In this document: piece by piece, positions 58,832 through 64,000 of the stretch
Numbering within the stretch: position 1 is the stretch's first letter
Layout of the letters: each line of letters begins with the position of its first letter
Assembly: GCA_964612555.1 (NCBI GenBank)
Contig: CAZTBW010000007.1
Coordinates: 1-64,000 of the forward strand
Direction of reading: 5' to 3'
From: DAOLCO01 sp964612555
GTDB taxonomy: Bacteria > Bdellovibrionota_C > UBA2361 > SZUA-149 > DAOLCO01
Length of the DNA: 64,000 nt
Program-made: the position numbers and the translations under genes
Notes under the pieces: generated by a model
What the model saw: the letters and a program-made list of their open reading frames with translations, nothing else
What the model was told of the DNA's origin: nothing
The model's database searches: none

Positions 58832-59304
58832 AGTTCGGAGTTCTCAGATAGTGAGATTGAAAGCAGGATTTGTCTGGGTTGAATCTTCTTTTCTCCAAAA
58901 GCCGCATGAATGGTGAAGTATTTGTTTATTATCTCTGTTAAGGATGAAATGTGATTCGTGTCATTTGAAGAATTATCTAGAAGTGCGGCAATAAATAAAT
59001 TTTTATCATCGACACATTCTGAAATGAGGGTAATGTCTTTGTGCAACTCTGAATCAGTGACAAGGGATTTATCTGAAATATAATTATCTAATTTACTTGA
59101 AGTAGTGTGCTCACCTTGAAGCCAGACATTTGAAGAGTTGCAGGTATCCTCCGGGCTGCTTTGATCAGAAGCAAAAAAAAGATTTGATATTTTTGAAGCT
59201 TTTTTATCAACCTTACCCTGGTCGATATGCATAAAAAAACCTATCAGGAGGAGTGAGAGACTGCAAGATATGGTGAGATAGGTGTTTGAATCAGATAGTT
59301 TCAT
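58828..59304 (-). CDS. Hypothetical single-span protein in the motA operon, 158 aa
   Basis: One N-terminal hydrophobic helix (TYLTISCSLSLLLIGFFMHI), without the Asp of MotB, is followed by a Ser/Asn/Asp-rich periplasmic-looking domain with several Cys residues (DTCNSSN, LISECVDD). It lies between motA and the MotB-like gene and overlaps the latter by 4 bp. The position suggests a second stator accessory or a decayed MotB paralogue. No family was recognised. Confidence 0.5.
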   Translation of the reverse strand: MKLSDSNTYLTISCSLSLLLIGFFMHIDQGKVDKKASKISNLFFASDQSSPEDTCNSSNVWLQGEHTTSSKLDNYISDKSLVTDSELHKDITLISECVDDKNLFIAALLDNSSNDTNHISSLTEIINKYFTIHAAFGEKKIQPRQILLSISLSENSEL

Positions 59305-59331
59305 ATGGTTTGTAATTTATCCCGCTGTAAT

Positions 59332-60096
59332 CTATCCGGCAAAGGCTTCGAGTCGTTCCTGCATAAGCTGAGGGTTGATTCCCTTGGAAAGAGCCAGAAT
59401 GCCTTCAATGGTAAGGTGCTGGAGCATCTCCTCATCTTTTAATTTTTTCTCAAGCTTTGCCGCAAGGGGCTGAAGAATGAGATATGACATCACTGCCCCG
59501 TACAGTGTGGTGAATAGGGCTATACTCATACCATTACCTAATTGAGAAGAGTCTTCTATATTACCCAGCATCATAATCAGCCCGATTACGGTTCCAATAA
59601 GCCCTACGGCGGGAGCAATAGAGGCGAGATAGTGGAGTATTTCCACTGAAGATGCCTTTTGAGCTTTCAGGACTGAGATATCGGTTGAAAGAATATGTCG
59701 CAGCTCATCCTGTGGAGTGCCATCAGCCACCAGTTGAAGCCCCTTTTTCATCAGTGGTTCATCTTCCTGAGAGGCAAACTTTTCAAGTGCGATATTGCCC
59801 TTATGGCGAACGATGTGAGAAAGATTTGAGAAATATGCGATTCGTTCAGCAATCTGCATCTGATCGTGGGATTTACTGCGGTACGCCTCTTTTAAAGCTT
59901 TAATAATGGATGGAAATTCATATCCGATACTCCCCGAGATCAGGGTACCGCCCACTACTATGAGAAGAGAAACAGGGTCAAGAAAGGGCACATGATTACT
60001 TAGAAAGATGCCGGCAATGATGCCTATGAGGACTATAGTGGTCAAAATACTGGCACGGAGGTTCGGCTGTGGTATATCAAACATATGTTGCTTCAC
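59332..60096 (-). CDS. motA: Flagellar motor stator protein MotA
   Basis: The 254-residue inner-membrane stator has four transmembrane helices. Signatures are LDPVSLLIVVGGTLISGSIG near 37, the cytoplasmic loop with SNLSHIVRHKGNIALEKF containing the Arg/Glu torque residues, ASIAPAVGLIGTVIGLIMML near 160, and FTTLYGAVMSYLILQPLAAK near 195. It is the first gene of the minus-strand flagellar run, with the two atypical MotB-position genes downstream. Confidence 0.92.
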   Translation of the reverse strand: MKQHMFDIPQPNLRASILTTIVLIGIIAGIFLSNHVPFLDPVSLLIVVGGTLISGSIGYEFPSIIKALKEAYRSKSHDQMQIAERIAYFSNLSHIVRHKGNIALEKFASQEDEPLMKKGLQLVADGTPQDELRHILSTDISVLKAQKASSVEILHYLASIAPAVGLIGTVIGLIMMLGNIEDSSQLGNGMSIALFTTLYGAVMSYLILQPLAAKLEKKLKDEEMLQHLTIEGILALSKGINPQLMQERLEAFAG

Positions 60097-60176
60097 TTAA
60101 AAAAATCAGGTACTTAGCAGGTTATTAACTGAAATATTTTCAATATTCTCTGTCATTAGACCTGTATTAGCAGAGA

Positions 60177-60232
60177 CTGTGCCAGATTTGCTGTGCCAGG
60201 TTTGTTGCGCCAGATTGACTGCGCCAAATGAA
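60177..60232 (+). repeat. Four tandem 14-bp units upstream of mlaE
   Basis: Units 60177-60190, 60191-60204, 60205-60218 and 60219-60232 follow the pattern (C/T)TG(T/C)GCCAxxTxx. They lie in the divergent motA/mlaE intergenic space, 30 bp upstream of the mlaE start, where they could be a protein-binding array or a slippage product. Confidence 0.65.
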
Positions 60233-60261
60233 CTTTTTGATTAGCGGAGCTCAGGTGTTTT

Positions 60262-61374
60262 GTGAAACATGAAATAAGCTATCATGCTCAGGATGCAGCC
60301 GTGTACGTGAGCGGGGTGTGGCACGTAAATGATATTGCCGATTTTTCTTCTGAGCTGACTTCACTTTTTAAGCAATATGGGAGTGCTATCCGCTTTCTGG
60401 TAATCGACTCTGGTGCGGTTCTTGATATTGCTGTTTTTCATACACTCCTGAAAATCTACAGAGAAGTACAAAAAGGCTCTGACCTGGAAATACGAACTGA
60501 ATCGGATGCGCATAAGAAAATAATAGCGCTACTTGAAGAGGTACATTCGAAATCAGATGTATCAAACATTCCCCAACCTCTTTCAATGATTGAAGCAATT
60601 GGTAAAAGTGGTCTTGACGTATGGAAAGAAACCACAAGTATTCTTTATTTTGTAGTTGGTATTATCAAGGAAATATTTCTGATACTGGTTTTCCCCAGAC
60701 GGTTCAGGACTAAAGAGATAGTTTCACAGATTGATTATACCGGTCTCAGTGCGGTTCCGATATGTGCGCTGGTAACTTTTCTCATAGGTATTGTCATCGC
60801 CTACCTTATGGGTGATCAGCTCAGGTACTATGGGGCAAATATTTTTGTTGTTGATGGAGTTGCCGTTGCCATGTGCAGGGAGCTTTCTCCGATTCTTGTT
60901 GCCATTATTATAGCGGGGAGATCCGGTTCCGCTTTTGCTGCCCAGCTTGGAAGCATGCGACTTAACCAGGAAGTTGAAGCGCTTAAAGTTATGGGGTTAA
61001 GTGATTTTTCCGTACTTATTATTCCCAGGATACTTGCCTTAATGATTACCATGCCGATTCTGGTAATCATCGGCAATATTTTTGGCATACTTGGAGGGCT
61101 TTGTATTTCTTATATTAACTTTGAAGTGAGTCCTGATAATTTTATTGAACGCTTAAAAATGATTTTGGCACCAAAGCATATTTATGTCGGCTTGGGGAAA
61201 GCTCCTCTTTTTGCATTGTTTATTGCTTCTATCGGTTGCCGGTTGGGACTCTCAGCAGCGCCAAACGCGGTCAGTATAGGTCAAAACACCACCAAGACGG
61301 TTGTTCAGGGTATCGTTTCTGTGATTTTGCTGAATGCGGCAATTGCTATTATTCTTTCACATGCAGGAATATAA
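60262..61374 (+). CDS. mlaE: MlaE-type ABC permease with N-terminal STAS domain
   Basis: The 370-residue protein fuses a STAS/MlaB-like N-terminal domain (residues 1-105: AVYVSGVWHVNDIADFSSEL, IRFLVIDSGAVLDI) to a MlaE/YrbE permease: IDYTGLSAVPICALVTFLIG near 155, REISPI-like ARSGSAFAA segment (here IIAGRSGSAFAAQLGSMRLN near 215), EVEALKVMGLSDF and RILALMITMPILVI. MlaE works with MlaF, MlaD and MlaB to move phospholipids between inner and outer membrane. Fusion of MlaB to MlaE removes the need for a separate mlaB. Start is GTG at 60262. Confidence 0.87.
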   Translation: MKHEISYHAQDAAVYVSGVWHVNDIADFSSELTSLFKQYGSAIRFLVIDSGAVLDIAVFHTLLKIYREVQKGSDLEIRTESDAHKKIIALLEEVHSKSDVSNIPQPLSMIEAIGKSGLDVWKETTSILYFVVGIIKEIFLILVFPRRFRTKEIVSQIDYTGLSAVPICALVTFLIGIVIAYLMGDQLRYYGANIFVVDGVAVAMCRELSPILVAIIIAGRSGSAFAAQLGSMRLNQEVEALKVMGLSDFSVLIIPRILALMITMPILVIIGNIFGILGGLCISYINFEVSPDNFIERLKMILAPKHIYVGLGKAPLFALFIASIGCRLGLSAAPNAVSIGQNTTKTVVQGIVSVILLNAAIAIILSHAGI

Positions 61375-61375
61375 A

Positions 61376-62122
61376 ATGAGAAGAGAAAATGAATACCTCA
61401 TTGAAGCAAGAAACCTTACCACTGCCTACAAAGAGGTGGTGGTGCATGACAACATTTCTTTTTCAGTGGCTCGGGGAGAGTTTTTTACAGTCATTGGTGG
61501 CAGTGGTAGCGGTAAGACAACGCTTCTGAGGGCGGTCGTGGGTCTTTTAAAACCATATTTCGGAGAGATATTCCTTTTAGGAGAAAATTTGTGGGAGCTT
61601 CAGGAACTTGAACGGGAAAAACTCCTCAGAAAGATTTCAGTGTTATTTCAGGAAGGGGCGTTATTTTCCGGGCTCACGGTTCGGGATAACATCATCTTTC
61701 CCTTGCAGGAGTTTACTACTATTGCTGAATCAGAGATGTATGATCTTGCAGATTTTTGGCTTACCATGGTAGGGCTTTCAAGAAATGTCGGGTTCAGGAT
61801 GCCTGGTGAATTATCAGGTGGTATGAAAAAGCGGGTAGCACTTGCCCGGGCGTTGATATTGGAACCTGAGATAGTCTTTCTTGATGAACCAACCTCAGGT
61901 CTTGACCCGATCTCTGCCAGAAGTTTTGATTCGTTAGTTAAGACTCTGCATGAGGAACTGGGCGCTACAATATTTATGATATCTCATGACCTGTCATCGA
62001 TAAAAATGTTAAGTACTAAAATACTTGCTTTGGGTAATGGTAAAATTATAGCGGAAGGTTCGCTTGAAAGTGTTCTTGAAAATGATGAACCATGGGTACA
62101 AGAGTATTTCAGTTCAATGTAA
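61376..62122 (+). CDS. mlaF: MlaF-type ABC ATPase
   Basis: The 248-residue ATPase starts at the ATG 61376, one base after the mlaE stop (the longer frame from 61334 overlaps mlaE). Walker A is IGGSGSGKTTLLRA near 38, the signature is ELSGGMKKRVALARALI near 140, Walker B is IVFLDEPTSGLDP, and switch His is in FMISHDLSSI. The SGGMKKR form of the signature is typical of MlaF. It is the energy subunit of the lipid transporter. Confidence 0.93.
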   Translation: MRRENEYLIEARNLTTAYKEVVVHDNISFSVARGEFFTVIGGSGSGKTTLLRAVVGLLKPYFGEIFLLGENLWELQELEREKLLRKISVLFQEGALFSGLTVRDNIIFPLQEFTTIAESEMYDLADFWLTMVGLSRNVGFRMPGELSGGMKKRVALARALILEPEIVFLDEPTSGLDPISARSFDSLVKTLHEELGATIFMISHDLSSIKMLSTKILALGNGKIIAEGSLESVLENDEPWVQEYFSSM

Positions 62123-62143
62123 GTATAGGGAAAAGGGTAAGTG

Positions 62144-63028
62144 ATGGACTCAAAAGTGCGATATAAATTGGTAGGTGTTTTTATCCTGATAAATGTTTTT
62201 TTATTTATTGGCATACTCACCTGGCTTATCGGAGGAACCGGTTTTGAGCAGATAGATAGATATATCGTGTATTTTGAAAGGCAATCTCTGGATGGTTTAC
62301 AGAAAGATAGTCTGGTTACGATGAAAGGTATTCGGGTTGGGGTAGTTGAAGGGTTTGTAATTTCAGATGAAAACATCGAACGGGTAAAAGTGTTACTGCG
62401 ATTGGAAAAGGGAATTCCTGTCAAAACGGATACTCGTGCGGTTTTACGAAGGAATCTGTTAACTGGGCTTGCCAAGATTGATCTTACTGGTGGGACGCAG
62501 TCTGCGGAGTTACTGAGTGTGTCCGGTAATGAAGAATATCCGGTTATTCCCGAAGAGGTTACTCAGCTTGAGAAGATTGCCAATGAAGTGCCGGATATAC
62601 TTGGAAAGTTTGATCATGTAGCTAATCGCCTTACGATGCTTTTTTCAGATAAGAATATTTCCTCTCTGGAATCTACCTTGCAATCACTGAGTACCCTTAC
62701 CGGCGAGCTATCCGCCGCGGCTCCCTCTTTACGTGGAAGTATAGAGAATCTTGAAAAAATAAGTTCAAACGCATCGCATATGGCAGCTAAAATATCAGGT
62801 TCAGAGGATGCTTCAGGAGTTGCAGATGATATTATAGTGATTACTCAGGAGATCAAGGAAGTAATAGCTGAACTAAGAAAGTCTACAACTACAATCGCTC
62901 CAACTATCAGAAAGCTTTCCAGAACCTCGGACAGGCTGCAAAAAAATGTATCCGAGATTGGAAAGGGAGTCTCTTCCCTGTCTGAAGCATATAGTGACCC
63001 AAATGAATTATTAGGAACTAAAGAGTAA
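62144..63028 (+). CDS. mlaD: MlaD/MCE-domain protein
   Basis: The 294-residue protein (ATG at 62144, after AAGGGTAAGTG; GTG at 62141 is an alternative) has one N-terminal transmembrane helix (YKLVGVFILINVFLFIGILT) and an MCE domain (YIVYFERQSLDGLQKDSLVTMKG, starting with a beta strand, then GIRVGVVEGF near 66 and LLTGLAKIDLTGGTQ near 106). The tail after 140 is helical (SNASHMAAKISGSEDASGVA) and could form a periplasmic coiled coil. MlaD hexamers bind lipid between the two membranes. Confidence 0.9.
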   Translation: MDSKVRYKLVGVFILINVFLFIGILTWLIGGTGFEQIDRYIVYFERQSLDGLQKDSLVTMKGIRVGVVEGFVISDENIERVKVLLRLEKGIPVKTDTRAVLRRNLLTGLAKIDLTGGTQSAELLSVSGNEEYPVIPEEVTQLEKIANEVPDILGKFDHVANRLTMLFSDKNISSLESTLQSLSTLTGELSAAAPSLRGSIENLEKISSNASHMAAKISGSEDASGVADDIIVITQEIKEVIAELRKSTTTIAPTIRKLSRTSDRLQKNVSEIGKGVSSLSEAYSDPNELLGTKE

Positions 63029-63051
63029 CGGTGTTATAGAGTACTGCTGCC

Positions 63052-63720
63052 ATGAATATGAAATACAGAATACAATATTATTTTTCTTGTTTGATGCTTT
63101 TGAGTTTTTTTTCAGGATGCCAGATCAGACTTTTGCCTGACTATGCCCCGGTAAAGAAATTCTCTACGAGCTTTACTTCCCCGGTCTTTGAACCTAACTG
63201 TACATTTTCTTCTTCTGCGTCATTTTCTCCTACAGTATATTTTTCTGGCGCGACAGTGGCAGATCCATTTCAGGGAAAGCGGGTTTTAGTTGAAAATGAA
63301 ATTGGTGAAATAGTTTTGATTAGTTCTGTAGAGTGGGGTGCTCGTTTTGAGGATTTATTCAGCAGATCCTTTGAAGAGGGGCTCCGTGTTTCGTTTTCCG
63401 AGTATCCTGAAATTACTGTTTTGTCTCCGGAGTCTGGTATGGAAAGCGATATTGAGTTTTCAATTAATCTGAATCGCCACTTTTTAAAAGATAAGGCTTC
63501 GAAAAAGAAGAACAAGAAGAAGATTTATACTACTGCGGTAATGAGAATTTATAGTGCCGGGAGTAACACTGAGAAGTATTTTCGCCTGAGAGCAAAGACG
63601 GAACTTAAAGACAACTCGGCAGAGTCCTACATTGAAGCAATCAGACGGAACGTGAAAAAGATTTCCGTAAAAAGCTATGAAGCGATACTAGGTGAAATTT
63701 GTCACCAGCCGAAACAGTAA
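63052..63720 (+). CDS. ABC-type transport auxiliary lipoprotein (PqiC-like)
   Basis: The 222-residue protein has a lipoprotein signal peptide ending in SGC (residues 2-24, lipobox LSFFSGC). The body has YFSGATVADPFQGKRVLVEN, IVLISSVEWGARFEDLFSRS with the Trp-x-x-x-Phe-x-x-Leu signature of PqiC/ABC-type transport auxiliary lipoproteins, and a basic loop near 150 (KDKASKKKNKKK). It probably is the outer-membrane receptor of the MlaEFD-like complex in place of MlaA or MlaC. Confidence 0.7.
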   Translation: MNMKYRIQYYFSCLMLLSFFSGCQIRLLPDYAPVKKFSTSFTSPVFEPNCTFSSSASFSPTVYFSGATVADPFQGKRVLVENEIGEIVLISSVEWGARFEDLFSRSFEEGLRVSFSEYPEITVLSPESGMESDIEFSINLNRHFLKDKASKKKNKKKIYTTAVMRIYSAGSNTEKYFRLRAKTELKDNSAESYIEAIRRNVKKISVKSYEAILGEICHQPKQ

Positions 63721-63738
63721 AAACTATCCCGTGAGAAA

Positions 63739-64000
63739 CTATCCCGCTACTCTCATTTTACCGGTTTTGGAGTTTTCTATTGCCTGTTCTGTCGCTCTTA
63801 AGAGTGCCTCGAACCCGGTTGGTTTACTTAAATAGTTTATACCGAAAATAAAAGCTCTTTGTTCATCTACGGGATTTGGTGCACCTGTGATCAGCACTAC
63901 ACCAATATCGGGATATTTCCTCTTTGCGTGTGCCTGAATTTCAAATCCATCGAGGTCATCCAGTAAAACATCGGATATGAGGACCTCAAATGATCTTTTA
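63739..64000 (-). CDS. Response regulator receiver domain (5' part cut off)
   Basis: The minus-strand frame enters from the right edge and ends at 63739-63741. The visible 87 residues include VLISDVLLDDLDGFEIQA with the phosphoacceptor Asp, VVLITGAPN with the conserved Thr, and YLSKPTGFEALLRA with the conserved Lys. It ends shortly after the domain, so it is either a single-domain receiver or the C-terminal receiver of a hybrid kinase. It is convergent with the lipoprotein gene. Confidence 0.85.
   Translation of the reverse strand, partial: KRSFEVLISDVLLDDLDGFEIQAHAKRKYPDIGVVLITGAPNPVDEQRAFIFGINYLSKPTGFEALLRATEQAIENSKTGKMRVAG

Overview
The window (about 42% GC by eye, not computed) comes from a Gram-negative, motile bacterium. 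It encodes a type III flagellar export set (FliL, FliM, FliN, FliO, FliP, FliQ, FliR), a MotA stator, an outer-membrane lipid-asymmetry (Mla-like) ABC system, FabD, lipoproteins with lipoboxes, and a Tat-exported superoxide dismutase. Heme A/O biosynthesis (CtaB) and aconitase A suggest aerobic respiration. Gene content (Kazal-type lipoprotein, HTTM protein, SPFH pair, CpaF/CpaE fragments) fits a deltaproteobacterium-like or Bdellovibrionota-like lineage or a related candidate phylum. That placement is a low-confidence inference.

Layout. 0-3 kb: ftsB fragment, enolase, flippase-like membrane protein and a long inverted-repeat element. 3-9 kb: VanZ-like protein, SspB, an orphan CpaF/receiver/CpaE trio and a glutamate-cysteine-ligase-like enzyme. 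9-12 kb: branched-chain amino-acid-type ABC transporter (livG, livH, livM) without livF. 12-17 kb: hypothetical protein, HTTM pair, MsbA-like exporter and a second copy of the inverted-repeat element. 17-21 kb: a small acidic ORF, two SPFH (band 7) genes flanked by direct repeats, and a VapBC module with a palindromic, apparently leaderless promoter. 21-28 kb: DUF5989, SxtJ and carbamoyltransferase facing an SGNH hydrolase, then a DNA methyltransferase, FBPase and a Kazal-type lipoprotein. 28-34 kb: AsnRS, Gfo/Idh/MocA oxidoreductase, ParA-like ATPase, CtaB. 34.6-39.6 kb: the standout region. 40-53 kb: RmlC-like epimerase, aconitase, nucleotidyltransferase pair, substrate-binding protein, SOD, a 1405-residue coiled-coil protein, a receiver-histidine kinase and FabD. 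53.8-60 kb: minus-strand flagellar operon. 60-64 kb: Mla-type lipid transport operon and a truncated receiver protein.

The exciting locus is 34.6-39.6 kb. An 864-residue protein has the C-terminal architecture of the TnpB/Cas12 superfamily: WED-like strands, RuvC-I strand, Lys/Arg-rich bridge-type helix, RuvC-II Glu, Cys4 zinc finger and RuvC-III. The Asp positions of RuvC-I and RuvC-III appear to be replaced, so it is probably a naturally nuclease-inactive RNA-guided DNA binder. Directly downstream are four copies of a 0.45-0.67 kb module. Each carries a miniature CRISPR-like array (36-bp repeats, 26-30-bp spacers), a first repeat split by an inserted hairpin, and a conserved tail with hairpins supported by compensatory changes, which is a candidate tracr/scout-type RNA. 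No Cas1, Cas2, Cas4 or transposition genes are in the window. Two minus-strand terminators separate the effector from the arrays. I read this as a candidate stand-alone type V-like system with multiple guide-RNA cassettes; novelty could not be tested here.

Other items worth follow-up are the paired inverted-repeat elements with unrelated arms but similar loops, the vapBC operator, the degenerate MotB-like pair next to MotA, the repeat-flanked SPFH pair and the 1405-residue protein.
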